NCBI GenBank assembly: GCA_022827885.1
Contig: JAJEIP010000082.1
Coordinates: 37,401-101,400 of the forward strand
Origin: Candidatus Poribacteria bacterium
GTDB lineage: Bacteria > Poribacteria > WGA-4E > WGA-3G
DNA: 64,000 nucleotides
Reading direction: 5' to 3'
The notes under the pieces are model-generated. The model was not told the DNA's origin. It made no database searches and worked only from the letters and a program-made list of their open reading frames with translations. Made by a program: the position numbers and the translations under genes. Positions within the stretch are counted from its first letter, which is position 1. Each line of letters starts with the position of its first letter. This document shows positions 45,946 through 55,000 of the stretch, in pieces.

Positions 45946-46914
45946 ATGGACAAACTGAATCGAGATTCACTTACAGTTCTCCCGCTTGGCGAACGCCAGC
46001 ACAAGATGACCGTCGCAGATGTCTACCCGTTAGACGTGGAGACCTCACGCTACGAAAACCCACACCTCTCTGCCGTTGCAGATCGCATTGTTGAGGCACA
46101 CCATCGCGGGAAACAGGTGATTTGGATGATGGGTGCGCACGTCATGCGGCGCGGGAACTCCCGTTTCATCATTGACCTGATGGAACGCGGCATCATCACA
46201 CACCTGGCGACGAACGGGGCATGTGCTATCCACGATTTTGAGCTTGCACACATCGGTGCCACGCTCGAAGATGTGGAGGACTATATCTGGGATGGGAAGT
46301 TCGGGAATTGGGAGGAAACCGGACGCTATCTGAACGCAGCGATTGTTCGGGGTTACCGAGATAAGATCGGTTTCGGAGAAGCCATCGGGAGACTCATCGA
46401 AAAAGGCGAAATGGACATTCCGTTTCCGCATCGCGACGTGAGTATGTTTGCAGCGGCGTATCGGTTAGGCATACCCTTTACCGTTCACAAAGGTATCGGA
46501 TACGATATCATCGATCAACATCCTGCCGCTGACTATGCGGCGATGGGATGGACAACGGGTGAGGATTTTCTCCGTTTCGCACACAGTGTTTCCCAGTTAG
46601 AAGACGGTGTTTTTCTGAATTTAGGCTCCGCTGTCATGGGACCCGAAGTCTACCTCAAAAGCCTTTCCATGGCTCGCAATATTGCCGCTCAGCACGGTGA
46701 GGAGATTCGACACTTCACGACTGCGAATTTTGATCTCATCGATTTTCCCGATTTCCAAGACGAAGGGCACCCTACCGATGCCCACTACTACCATCGTCCC
46801 AAGAAAACCATTCTCATCCGCACGGTGAAAGACGGGGGTGAGGGGTACCACATCTCCGGGGATTTCTCGGTCACTGTCCCCCAGTTGTACCGGTTGATCA
46901 TCGCATCTGTGTAA
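45946..46914 (+). CDS. Deoxyhypusine synthase-like protein
   Basis: 322 residues from ATG 45946; an in-frame start at 45904 would overlap smc. Rossmann-like pieces VIWMMGAHVMRRGNSRFI, THLATNGACAIHDFELAHIGAT, EDVEDYIWDGKFGNWEET, and KGIGYDIIDQHP resemble bacterial homologues of deoxyhypusine/homospermidine synthase. In bacteria these act on polyamines, not on eIF5A. The active-site lysine of true deoxyhypusine synthase cannot be assigned with certainty. Follows smc by 16 bases. Confidence 0.5.
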   Translation: MDKLNRDSLTVLPLGERQHKMTVADVYPLDVETSRYENPHLSAVADRIVEAHHRGKQVIWMMGAHVMRRGNSRFIIDLMERGIITHLATNGACAIHDFELAHIGATLEDVEDYIWDGKFGNWEETGRYLNAAIVRGYRDKIGFGEAIGRLIEKGEMDIPFPHRDVSMFAAAYRLGIPFTVHKGIGYDIIDQHPAADYAAMGWTTGEDFLRFAHSVSQLEDGVFLNLGSAVMGPEVYLKSLSMARNIAAQHGEEIRHFTTANFDLIDFPDFQDEGHPTDAHYYHRPKKTILIRTVKDGGEGYHISGDFSVTVPQLYRLIIASV

Positions 46915-46958
46915 AATGGCTGGATCCGCCCAGTTTTCGTTTCGATATAACACTTCTA

Positions 46959-47216
46959 TTAATAAACACTGCTTCGATGCCCGACTTCATGGACAACAAT
47001 CACTCGTGTTTGCCGATTGAAAGTATAGATAACTCGGTAAACACCAGCAGCGCGTAAACGGAACTTTCCTCTATATGGCCCTCGGAGAGCCTCATGGCGA
47101 TGTGTGTCGCAATTTTCGCAGAGCGATCTCAACTTATCGAGAATTCGCTGCTCAACTGTGGCATCTAAACGCGCAAAGTCTGCTTCCGCTTTTGGCATAA
47201 TTTCCAAACGGTACAT
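46959..47216 (-). CDS. RelE/ParE-family toxin
   Basis: 85 residues from an ATG that overlaps the stop of the preceding gene (TAATG). MYRLEIMPKAEADFARLD, RHEALRGPYRGKFRLRAAGVYRVIYTF and VVHEVGHRSSVY are the RelE/ParE fold: basic LRGPYRGKFRLR strand and a C-terminal HRSSVY. RelE members cut mRNA on the ribosome, ParE members poison gyrase; the group cannot be decided. Tight coupling to the upstream gene marks that as the antitoxin. Confidence 0.85.
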   Translation of the reverse strand: MYRLEIMPKAEADFARLDATVEQRILDKLRSLCENCDTHRHEALRGPYRGKFRLRAAGVYRVIYTFNRQTRVIVVHEVGHRSSVY

Positions 47217-47911
47217 TACCACTTCAACCCCAGTTTTTTCGCCACTTCCTCTATCGGAATCGATTTGACTTTACCGGACTCATGTTCGGCTACACTACGT
47301 TCCAACCTGTCAGCCACCTCCGGACGCAATTCTAATCCCTCATCTGGATCATAGTGGTAATCCTCAAGAAACTGTTCTAACTCCAAGTAGCACACAAAAA
47401 ATTCAAAGAATGCTGATTTCAGTTGTTCTGTCTCCTGAACCGATGGTAACGCCTTCTGTAGTTTAACAATTCGTTCACGCGCTGCAAAAAGTTCCCAATT
47501 CGCGAGCGTCTCCATCAGTCTACGGAACGCCTCATCCGGTAATTCCGTCACCTCAATCTCGGGGTCGGGATCAGTGATTAAGGGCAGATCACTCATCCGT
47601 TTTGCTATACGTCCTGCGGGCGAAGTTTTTCGCACAGCTTCCACGGCTGCGACGCGCGCCTGCAGAGATGCGAACGTATCGCACTCCCGCAGTATTGCAA
47701 GCAGCTGCTCTTCGGGTGCCTCTAACTCAAACGCCAAACCACAATAACCTTCATAGAATTCACGGAGCTCAGTTTCCAATGCATCCCTGTCGGAATTCCC
47801 AGCAAGCAAGGCGATGAGTCGTTCACGGGATTCAAAGAGTGGACAGTCAATAATTGGCGTGAGCCAGGTACTGAATGCTGCAGAGGTCATGTCTGTTATG
47901 TCGTGTGTCAT
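47216..47911 (-). CDS. Large putative antitoxin with internally duplicated domain
   Basis: 231 residues from ATG 47911, which has AAAGGAG 6 bases upstream. Residues about 10-70 and 125-185 are related: FSTWLTPIIDCPLFESRERL against FRRLMETLANWELFAARERI, each followed by a helix ending in Y-x-x-(Y/F)-x-x-LEL. The last 30 residues (AEHESGKVKSIPIEEVAKKL) match the toxin-binding tail of RelB/Phd-type antitoxins. Antitoxins of this class are normally 70-90 residues, so this one carries a long duplicated N-terminal module of unknown function. No HTH is obvious. Confidence 0.65.
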   Translation of the reverse strand: MTHDITDMTSAAFSTWLTPIIDCPLFESRERLIALLAGNSDRDALETELREFYEGYCGLAFELEAPEEQLLAILRECDTFASLQARVAAVEAVRKTSPAGRIAKRMSDLPLITDPDPEIEVTELPDEAFRRLMETLANWELFAARERIVKLQKALPSVQETEQLKSAFFEFFVCYLELEQFLEDYHYDPDEGLELRPEVADRLERSVAEHESGKVKSIPIEEVAKKLGLKW

Positions 47912-47933
47912 CAGGAACTCCTTTACCACTTAA

Positions 47934-50726
47934 TCAACCGACAGAGGCAATCTCCAAGTTGCCGCGCCAGTGTTTCTGTAACATCCGCTTCAACAACTGA
48001 TGTTCAGATGCGTTCAGTGCTGGATCGGCTTTGATGAGCAACTCTGCTTCTTTTTTCGCCGCTTCCAAAAGCGTCGTATCGTGAATGATGTTCGCAATTT
48101 TGAAATTTGGGATGCCCGATTGGCGGGTGCCGAAGAACTCGCCCGGACCCCGGATATTCAGGTCTGCTTCTGCAATCCGAAAGCCGTTGTTTGTCCGAAT
48201 CATCGCTTGAATCCGCTGAAAAGAGTCGTCCCCTCTGGGTGAAGCGACAAGGTAGCACGCCGATTGATGTTGACCCCGTCCGACACGTCCACGCAATTGA
48301 TGCAATTGTGACAACCCAAACCGCTCGGCGTTCTCAATGACCATCAACGTCGCGTTTGGCACATCAATACCCACCTCAATCACCGTTGTTGAGACGAGAA
48401 TATCGATATGTCGATCCTTGAAGTTCGTCATCACTTCCTGCTTCTCAATGGATTTCATTTGTCCATGCAAAAGCCCGAGACGCAGATCGGGGAATACCTC
48501 ACTTTGAAGATGCGCTGCCATCTCTGTGGCGGCTTTGAGTTCCTCCAATTTTTCGGACTCCTCAACGAGTGGATAGACGACGTATGCCTGTCTGCCGCGT
48601 TGGATCTCCTTCCGAACGGTGCTGTATAATTTCTCCCGATCCTTCTCTTTTATCCAATAGGTTTTAATTGTCTGTCTACCGGGAGGCATCTCATCGATAA
48701 CAGAGACGTTCAAATCTCCATAGAGCGTCAACGCCAACGTTCTTGGAATCGGGGTCGCCGTCATGACGAGGACATCTGGGGCTGGCGGGGCAACGGTGCC
48801 TTGTTTTTGGGTTCCATTTGCTGCCTGTGCCTTGTTACGGAGCGTTGCGCGTTGCATTACACCGAACCGGTGCTGTTCGTCGATGATAACGAGTCCAAGT
48901 TTGTGAAAATCGACGCCTTCCTGTATCAGTGCCTGCGTCCCAACGATGAGGTCTGCGGTGCTATCAGCGATTGCTGTTAACGCCGCCTCGCGCTCTATTT
49001 TGGGTAGGTCACTTTTAAGAAGCACAACATTTATGCGCCCGTCCGCAGTTTGATCAGTATCTTTGCGCAAATTTTCGAGCATCTCCGAGAGATTATAATA
49101 GTGTTGCTCGGCGAGGATTTCAGTCGGAACCATCAGTGCCCCTTGATACCCGTTTTCGATAGCAGAGAGCAACGCCATCGCTGCGACGACCGTCTTTCCC
49201 GAACCGACATCGCCTTGAATGAGCCGATTCATGACGGTTTGCTGCCGCATATCGTTTTGGATCTCAGCGAAAACCCGTTTTTGTGCCCGTGTGAGTTGGT
49301 AAGGCAGCGAAGCAAGGAAATCCCGCAATATGGAACGAGACGTTTCAGGTTCGCCTTCCCTTCCCACTCGAAACGCGATACCGTCCTCCGAGATACGCCG
49401 TTCCTTTTTCATCTCCATCCCGATACTGAGAAGAAAAAACTCCTCAAACGCGAGCCGTTTTTGTGCCGCTTCCCGATGTGCTTCCGATGTCGGAAAATGT
49501 ATCTCGTTAATGGCGGACTGCCTGTCAATCAAGTTTTGGCGTTGGCGAAGTGCGAGTGGAAAGATTTCAGGTATCTGTTGCCCATGTTCATCCAACGCCG
49601 TCCGCATCCACGCCCGTAGCATCTTCGCCGTGAGTTTCGCAGTGAGCGGATATTTCGGAACGATGCGATTTGTATGGATTAAGTTTTCCTCTTCAAACAG
49701 TTCAAATTCATAGTCGGTGGCTTGGATCTCATTGTAACGGCGAGAGAATTTACCGCTGACAACGACCTCGGTGTCAACGGGGAGCAATGCCTTCATAATG
49801 CCGATCCGTCTCCCGAAGTTAACGAGCAGTGCTACGCCAGTGCCGTCGTAAATTGAAATCTTACCGATACGTCTCCCTCTCGCCGTCGGGGATGAGGTGT
49901 GATTGACGACTTTGCCTTGTATGGTTTCCGGTTCGTCATCCTCCGTTCTTCCGACCCTGTAAATCTCTACCATCTTGGAACGGTCGATGTAATCGCGCGG
50001 GTAGTATGCGAGAAACTCACCCACCGTTTGGATATTGAGTTCCTCTCGAAGCATCTCGGCGCGACGGGGACCAATCCCTTTGAGATACTGAAGCGGTTGG
50101 GATAGAAAGTCAAGCGAATCGATATCCATTGAAACAGGGATGTCTGAGATTGGAACAGATTCTGAGGGGCTGTCAGCATTTGGCTGGAAGGGTGGAGCGG
50201 TGGAAGGACTTGGGTGGAGGGGTGGAGGGGTGGAAGGATGGGTACCCATGCTTCCCTGCTTCCCGTCTTCCAATCCAGTTGCCTGCGCCTGTTTTGGGGA
50301 CTCGCTTTCTGGGTTACTTCCTACTTCCGCAAACAGAGACAACATATCCGTTTGAGCACTTTTTTTGGAACTTATGCGTGGCGACTTCGATTGCTGGCGT
50401 GTTTGCGAGGGTTGAGCACCTGTCCCGCCCACATCTGAGGTGTTTTGTTGTCCGTGTCCGAGTGCCGCCTCAATTCGTCTCGTTGCTTCTTCAAGTATAC
50501 GCCGCCGTTCGGTGGACGCGGCATCGGTGTAATTTTCAAAGAGGTCTCCTAAATCCTTCAGGACCGCTTTTTCAGTCGTTGATAGTGTGAAGGTCTCACC
50601 ACTCTTTACCCACAACTGGACATAACTTCCCAATCCGTTAACGACGACATCGTTGCGACACCCCTTTCGGCGTTCTTGTTGAAAGGGACGACGGATGGTG
50701 GTAAGGATTTTTGTAAAATTGTTCAT
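47934..50726 (-). CDS. recG: ATP-dependent DNA helicase RecG, extended N-terminus
   Basis: 930 residues; typical RecG is near 690-780. Residues 1-100 are helical, 115-205 are a low-complexity linker with TPPPLHPSPSTAPPF, then the wedge/OB domain (LKGIGPRRAEMLREELNI, YPRDYIDRS), and the two helicase lobes with GDVGSGKTVVA, DEQHRFGVMQR, TATPIPRTLAL and VIENAERFGLSQLHQLRGRVGRG. It remodels stalled replication forks. The proline-rich linker comes from a G-rich dispersed repeat (see 50183). Other genes of the operon are toxin-antitoxin-like, 23 bases downstream. Confidence 0.94.
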   Translation of the reverse strand: MNNFTKILTTIRRPFQQERRKGCRNDVVVNGLGSYVQLWVKSGETFTLSTTEKAVLKDLGDLFENYTDAASTERRRILEEATRRIEAALGHGQQNTSDVGGTGAQPSQTRQQSKSPRISSKKSAQTDMLSLFAEVGSNPESESPKQAQATGLEDGKQGSMGTHPSTPPPLHPSPSTAPPFQPNADSPSESVPISDIPVSMDIDSLDFLSQPLQYLKGIGPRRAEMLREELNIQTVGEFLAYYPRDYIDRSKMVEIYRVGRTEDDEPETIQGKVVNHTSSPTARGRRIGKISIYDGTGVALLVNFGRRIGIMKALLPVDTEVVVSGKFSRRYNEIQATDYEFELFEEENLIHTNRIVPKYPLTAKLTAKMLRAWMRTALDEHGQQIPEIFPLALRQRQNLIDRQSAINEIHFPTSEAHREAAQKRLAFEEFFLLSIGMEMKKERRISEDGIAFRVGREGEPETSRSILRDFLASLPYQLTRAQKRVFAEIQNDMRQQTVMNRLIQGDVGSGKTVVAAMALLSAIENGYQGALMVPTEILAEQHYYNLSEMLENLRKDTDQTADGRINVVLLKSDLPKIEREAALTAIADSTADLIVGTQALIQEGVDFHKLGLVIIDEQHRFGVMQRATLRNKAQAANGTQKQGTVAPPAPDVLVMTATPIPRTLALTLYGDLNVSVIDEMPPGRQTIKTYWIKEKDREKLYSTVRKEIQRGRQAYVVYPLVEESEKLEELKAATEMAAHLQSEVFPDLRLGLLHGQMKSIEKQEVMTNFKDRHIDILVSTTVIEVGIDVPNATLMVIENAERFGLSQLHQLRGRVGRGQHQSACYLVASPRGDDSFQRIQAMIRTNNGFRIAEADLNIRGPGEFFGTRQSGIPNFKIANIIHDTTLLEAAKKEAELLIKADPALNASEHQLLKRMLQKHWRGNLEIASVG
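50183..50253. repeat. G-rich tandem repeat within recG linker
   Basis: Repeats of GGTGGA(G/A)GGGTGGAAGG on the plus strand, encoding the Pro/Ser-rich linker of recG on the other strand. A related word, TGGAAGGACGAAAAGGTGGAAG on the minus strand, lies in the intergenic gap at 4863-4887. (Words trimmed to their repeat core.). Confidence 0.55.
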
Positions 50727-50843
50727 ACTTTTCTATCGGAGCCAGACGCTGTTGTTCTCGTTGGTTAGGTTTTTTGGAAGAAGGCGTTATTTCAGTAATT
50801 TAACCCCCTAAATCCCCCTTATCAGGGGGACTTTAAGAGGAAA

Positions 50844-50856
50844 TGCGTAAGTCCTA
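50844..50856. repeat. Solitary TGCGTAAGTCCTA end of the MITE family
   Basis: Right end of the AGGACTTACGCA family without the other end. It follows CCCCCTTATCAGGGGGA at about 50814-50830, itself a short palindrome also seen near 39340. Confidence 0.6.
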
Positions 50857-50942
50857 AATTATGTAATCAACCTACATACGTTTCGTTAATATATTAGACG
50901 CAAATTCGGTGGAAACGTTGAGTTCCCTTGACAAAAACGGGG

Positions 50943-50971
50943 TTGACACCGCATCGTAAATCGTCTATAAT
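50943..50971 (+). promoter_or_regulatory. Consensus sigma-70 promoter for the PhyH gene
   Basis: TTGACA (50943-50948), 17 bases, TATAAT (50966-50971). Transcript start about 45 bases before the ATG at 51023, which has AAAAGGAG upstream. Confidence 0.8.
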
Positions 50972-51022
50972 CTTTTTAAACCCAACCGACTTGTAACGCA
51001 TGCCATCAAAAGGAGCAACACC

Positions 51023-51859
51023 ATGGTATCTCCATACTTGACAGAGGTCCAACAAAAAGAGTGGCAAACGGAGGGATTTCTGCTCATCAAGAATGTGCTT
51101 TCACCGGCTGAGATTGAGACGATTTTGACATCCGTGGATTCAGCGATCGAGACATACGTCCAAGAAACGCCAAATCTACAAGGCAATAATCGGTTTGGAA
51201 AGGGAGCTTATACGATTATCCGTGCGATTGAACGGACAGATGCCCTGGATCCGCTTACCGATCACCCGCGCCTTTTCGGGACTATCCTTTCAATGATGGG
51301 ACCCTATCTCCAAATCATGGGAACGCAAATCTACGTCCGACATCCTGATGCGGAGGCTCTGATGGCGTTTCATACGGATGCAGGTCCTTCGTTGCAACGT
51401 ATCCATCCGCATCCGGATAGTTTGCCGCTACAATTCAAAGTGCAATTCTTCTTAACGGATCTGACGGAACCGAATCAGGGAAACTTTATGTGTGTGCCTG
51501 GCAGCCACAAGGTCCCTTTCCCCGAGAACAGCTTTAAAAAAGGCACATATCCGGAAGGCGCGATTCAGGTCCTTGCGGAGGCAGGAGACGCGGTCATCTT
51601 TCCATGGGCACTATGGCACGGTGTGGGTCCGAATCAGACGGAACGCATCCGCAAAAGTGTGACCTTCCGTTATGGACAGATGTGGTCCCGCCCTTATGAC
51701 TACGACAGGCTTCCCGCGGAGGTTCTCGCACGGATGACCCCGCGTCGTCGGAGATTGTTCGGCGACATGGGTGAAGATCATCATCCAACCGATTACTTCA
51801 AACCCCACGATCAACTTGAAGTTATCGGGGCAGATGAATGGAACGTCCCACTGCCATAA
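51023..51859 (+). CDS. Phytanoyl-CoA dioxygenase (PhyH) family enzyme
   Basis: 278 residues. Metal site LMAFHTDAGPS (HxD), distal His in PWALWHGVGPNQTERIRKS with the following Arg/Lys, and an N-terminal EGFLLIKNVLSPAEIETI typical of the family. Monocistronic: a consensus promoter upstream and a hairpin downstream. Substrate unknown. Confidence 0.9.
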   Translation: MVSPYLTEVQQKEWQTEGFLLIKNVLSPAEIETILTSVDSAIETYVQETPNLQGNNRFGKGAYTIIRAIERTDALDPLTDHPRLFGTILSMMGPYLQIMGTQIYVRHPDAEALMAFHTDAGPSLQRIHPHPDSLPLQFKVQFFLTDLTEPNQGNFMCVPGSHKVPFPENSFKKGTYPEGAIQVLAEAGDAVIFPWALWHGVGPNQTERIRKSVTFRYGQMWSRPYDYDRLPAEVLARMTPRRRRLFGDMGEDHHPTDYFKPHDQLEVIGADEWNVPLP

Positions 51860-51873
51860 GCCCCAACAAGGTA

Positions 51874-51895
51874 GGTGCGGTTGGGAAACCGCACC
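51874..51895. terminator. GGTGCGGTT palindrome after the PhyH gene
   Basis: GGTGCGGTT-4 nt-AACCGCACC, 15 bases beyond the stop. Member of the palindrome family. Followed by AAAAC rather than T, so it can serve either strand only weakly as a terminator. Confidence 0.55.
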
Positions 51896-51949
51896 AAAAC
51901 ATCTCTGAAATACGCTGGTCCTGAGCCGGTTTCACGGAAGTGCTACCGA

Positions 51950-52897
51950 TTAGAGCGTATGCGCCTGCAATTTCTCAAACAGATCCCGGAAAATCGCATC
52001 CCGATCGACGCTCGAGGCGACGCGCATGAGGTGGCGACTGTTATCAAAACTCCACGTCGCGGCTTCCGTCAAGATAGGACTGTGGACAATTTCCGTCGGC
52101 ACCCACGCCGGGTTGATGAGGTATGCCGTTGCGGATATATCCCAAATCACCTTTGACCAAGCGAAGTGGTTACTGGAATAGTCTTTAAAGATTTCTACGA
52201 GGTAGTCTCCGACCTTGCCTCTCCCCTGCACATAGCGTTCCATCTCTGCGACTGTCGTGTGTAGATGTGAGACGACCCCCCGCGCAGGTAGCCAAACGAA
52301 TGGCACGCCACAGTCCAAAACCACTTGCGCGCTACGCAGGTCCTGGATCAGGTTAAACTCTCGGGTGTGGGGCCAATACAACGGATTCCCTCCAAGCCAG
52401 ATGACGACGATACGTTCGATAATTTCAGGCTCCATGAGGATAGCAGAGGCCACGTTCGTTATTGCCCCGACAGCCACGACGTAAAGTGGATCTTCGGGCG
52501 TTGCTGCCATCGCACGTTCAATCATATCGGTCGCGGCATCGCTCGGCACGGGTGTCTCGGTATCGGGGAGAAACGCGTGGGCACCGCGATAGGCGAAATC
52601 GTCGGCGGGGACATTGAGAAAGTCCAAGAGTCTCAGGATTTCAGTGTAGCTTTTTTCCATGCCGTCTTCGGGGCTGCTGGAGCGATTGTTGTGGAAAGGG
52701 ACGGCATATATTGCCTCAACATTGAGGTGTTCTGGTGAGAGGAGTGCGTGGACGACTGCGAACTGGTCGTCAATTTCGTTATAGGTGTCAGTGTCAAGGA
52801 CCATGCGCACCTTACCCGTCGGCGGTTGGAGCATGTCAAGGCGTTTCGACTCTGACAGTGTTGGAAAGTTCATAAACGGTTTTTTACCTTGTGTCAT
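51950..52897 (-). CDS. Inosine-uridine-type nucleoside hydrolase
   Basis: 315 residues. The calcium-binding signature DTDTYNEIDDQFAVVHAL near residue 35 is that of nucleoside N-ribohydrolases. Further conserved parts are VVAVGAITNVASAI, WLGGNP and the closing DISATAYLINP. Cleaves the N-glycosidic bond of purine or pyrimidine ribonucleosides. The TxGGN-like second motif reads WLGGN. A start at 52870 is also possible. Confidence 0.88.
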   Translation of the reverse strand: MTQGKKPFMNFPTLSESKRLDMLQPPTGKVRMVLDTDTYNEIDDQFAVVHALLSPEHLNVEAIYAVPFHNNRSSSPEDGMEKSYTEILRLLDFLNVPADDFAYRGAHAFLPDTETPVPSDAATDMIERAMAATPEDPLYVVAVGAITNVASAILMEPEIIERIVVIWLGGNPLYWPHTREFNLIQDLRSAQVVLDCGVPFVWLPARGVVSHLHTTVAEMERYVQGRGKVGDYLVEIFKDYSSNHFAWSKVIWDISATAYLINPAWVPTEIVHSPILTEAATWSFDNSRHLMRVASSVDRDAIFRDLFEKLQAHTL

Positions 52898-52994
52898 GAG
52901 GAATTTTCTTTAGTATATCACGTTTGGGAAAAGATAGGGTTTATTTTTCTGCTATTTCATTAACGTAGATTGCTATGAACGGGAGGGGACATGG

Positions 52995-53627
52995 ATGGCG
53001 TTTTGTAGAAGTTTTACAGTGAAAACATTACTTGGGATTTTTATGCTAACACTCTTGTTATCAGGTTGTGGTGCCAGTCAAAACACAACCTCGCTTGATA
53101 CCCAGGATTCCAAAGAACCTTTTGTCCTCGTCAATCCACTCAAGGATGATCCGGAAAATCCGAGTCCGCACAATCCTCTTATCAAGAAATTTGGGGATAT
53201 TCCGCAAGTTCGTACGTATATGCGGTTACACCAAAAAATATTAAGCGGCACTCCACTTACGCGTGATGAGGCGATAGATTTCTTTAGCGCAGAGTTCCAC
53301 TTATATCAGTCTCCATCCACTGCGGAAGCACTCAAACGCCAAAAAGAAAGCAAAAAAAGAGATAAGAAGTTGGGATTATCCTCTGATCTACCTGTATTCA
53401 GATACACCGGAAAAAAAATAATAGATTTCAGTCGTGTTGACGATGGCGGCAGTATTCGCGTAACGATAATCGATCCAGATGGCACCAAGACGATAATCGA
53501 TCCGAATCTGAATGACGGCGAACCCCTGCTAATTCCCCCCGTTGACGCAGACGCAAGTTATGATGATCGACCCAGATGGTACCAAAACGATTGGCATCAA
53601 GACGATAATCGATCCGAACCTGAATGA
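52995..53627 (+). CDS. Putative lipoprotein with frameshifted tandem duplication
   Basis: 210 residues. Signal peptide with lipobox LLSGC at about 24-28, so likely lipid-anchored. The body is charged and ends with an IDPDGTKTIIDPNLNDGEPLL block. DNA encoding that block is repeated at 53566-53648; the repeat is out of frame, so the present C-terminus (DDRPRWYQNDWHQDD) is an out-of-frame reading of it. In the other frame it would read IDPDGTKTIGIKTIIDPNLN and go on to a TAA at 53680. No family recognised. Confidence 0.6.
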   Translation: MAFCRSFTVKTLLGIFMLTLLLSGCGASQNTTSLDTQDSKEPFVLVNPLKDDPENPSPHNPLIKKFGDIPQVRTYMRLHQKILSGTPLTRDEAIDFFSAEFHLYQSPSTAEALKRQKESKKRDKKLGLSSDLPVFRYTGKKIIDFSRVDDGGSIRVTIIDPDGTKTIIDPNLNDGEPLLIPPVDADASYDDRPRWYQNDWHQDDNRSEPE

Positions 53628-53648
53628 CGGCGAACCCCTGCTAATTCC
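53469..53648 (+). repeat. Tandem duplication of about 75-80 bp at the lipoprotein gene 3' end
   Basis: Copy 1 about 53469-53538 and copy 2 about 53566-53648, sharing ATCGATCCAGATGG-type and CTGAATGACGGCGAACCCCT words, with an extra ATTGGCATCA in copy 2. The spacer makes copy 2 shift by one frame. Confidence 0.7.
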
Positions 53649-53809
53649 CTCTATTAGGATACGTTTCGGAGATTTACGATAAGAAACCCAGTGCGAGGCT
53701 CCACCGTGATGTTGTCCTGCTGAGCGATTTCATCCAAAGAGAGCCCTCATTCTCTCGGATCTGGTTCGACCCAGAAACTCCCTTGAAGGGAATCGCTTAG
53801 ATTTCGGGA

Positions 53810-54997
53810 TCAATCGGATACGGATAGGATCGCCTGATTTGAGGCTGCCTGATTGAGTTGCCGCAGTTGCTTCTCAACAAATTCTTTGAGTCTATTACTA
53901 TTGCCAGGACGTTTTGCTAATTCTAATGCTCTCTGGAAATCTGATCTTGCTTCATTGATCTTGTCTAAGTGAGCTTTCAGTACACCCCTATAAGCATAAG
54001 CCTCTGCATAATCGGGTTTTATGCGAATTGCTTCTGCATAATCGGCAAGGGCTTCATTATATTGACCCAGTTCACTCCGTAAAATACCAAGAATATTATA
54101 TACTTCGACAAAATCCTGGTTTAACTCAATTGCCTTATCGTAGTCAGACACCGCAGCCTCATATTTATCGAGAGCGGTCTTCGCGAAAGCTCTATGGCAG
54201 TAAGCCTCAAAAGAATTAAGTCCTAATTCAATTGCTTTATCAAAGTCAGCGATCGCTGACTTATGTCGGTCGAGTCTGGAATACACTATACCTCGGTTGT
54301 GATAGGCATTAGCGAAATTATAATTCAATTCTATTACTTGGTTAAAGTCGGTCATCGCCCCCGCATATTGTCTAAGATCATACCGTACAATCCCTCGATT
54401 ATAAAAGGCTTCCCAAGAATCAGGCTTCAACGTGATTGTCATGTCATAAGCAGAGAGAGCTTTTTCCAATCGGTTTCCATGCTGGAAGAGATAACCAATC
54501 GAGAAGAAGGCATGTGCGGCGAGGACATTTTCACTTTGTTTGGGTATATTTGAAATGGACTTTCTGCCTTTGCTTGCTGCTTCTATAAGGACTGCTTCTG
54601 CCAACTCTGGAAACAGTTCGGTCAGTTCTGGAACATACGCATCCTCATAGTTGTCAATCAGTTGGCAGATAAATTCCATTAAGGGGCGTAAAGGATGAGT
54701 ATCACTTTCACCTACTGCATCGACCAATTCTATAAGCAATGTATGCGCCCATTCATAATCGTTTTCAATCAATTCGGGGACTCTGTGATCCTCGCCACGA
54801 TCCATAAACTCAATCAGTTTATCTAACACCCCCAGCAGCCAATGATAATCACTTTCCGAGTCAGAGGAAAGTAGTGTAGGTTGTGGGGTTCGCGTCTGCA
54901 AGCGTTTAGCGTTGTCCGTCAATTGAGATACACTTAGGATTTCCAAAGATGTAGGCGGTAACGCCACGTGGGGCAAAGTTTGCATTTCTGTCAACAT
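53810..54997 (-). CDS. HigA-N-like/TPR protein, putative antitoxin 2 (six TPR units)
   Basis: 395 residues. Residues 45-135 resemble the HTH-free N-terminal part of HigA antitoxins (IENDYEWAHTLLIELVDA, THPLRPLMEFICQLIDNYED). Residues about 165-370 hold six TPR units of 34 residues (AFYNRGIVRYDLRQYAGAMT...). No HTH is found. It begins 3 bases after the HigB-type gene, the HigA position. It is clearly related to the longer protein at 55355, which has fourteen TPR units. Neutralisation of the toxin is inferred from position, not shown. Confidence 0.7.
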   Translation of the reverse strand: MLTEMQTLPHVALPPTSLEILSVSQLTDNAKRLQTRTPQPTLLSSDSESDYHWLLGVLDKLIEFMDRGEDHRVPELIENDYEWAHTLLIELVDAVGESDTHPLRPLMEFICQLIDNYEDAYVPELTELFPELAEAVLIEAASKGRKSISNIPKQSENVLAAHAFFSIGYLFQHGNRLEKALSAYDMTITLKPDSWEAFYNRGIVRYDLRQYAGAMTDFNQVIELNYNFANAYHNRGIVYSRLDRHKSAIADFDKAIELGLNSFEAYCHRAFAKTALDKYEAAVSDYDKAIELNQDFVEVYNILGILRSELGQYNEALADYAEAIRIKPDYAEAYAYRGVLKAHLDKINEARSDFQRALELAKRPGNSNRLKEFVEKQLRQLNQAASNQAILSVSD

Positions 54998-55000
54998 GGT

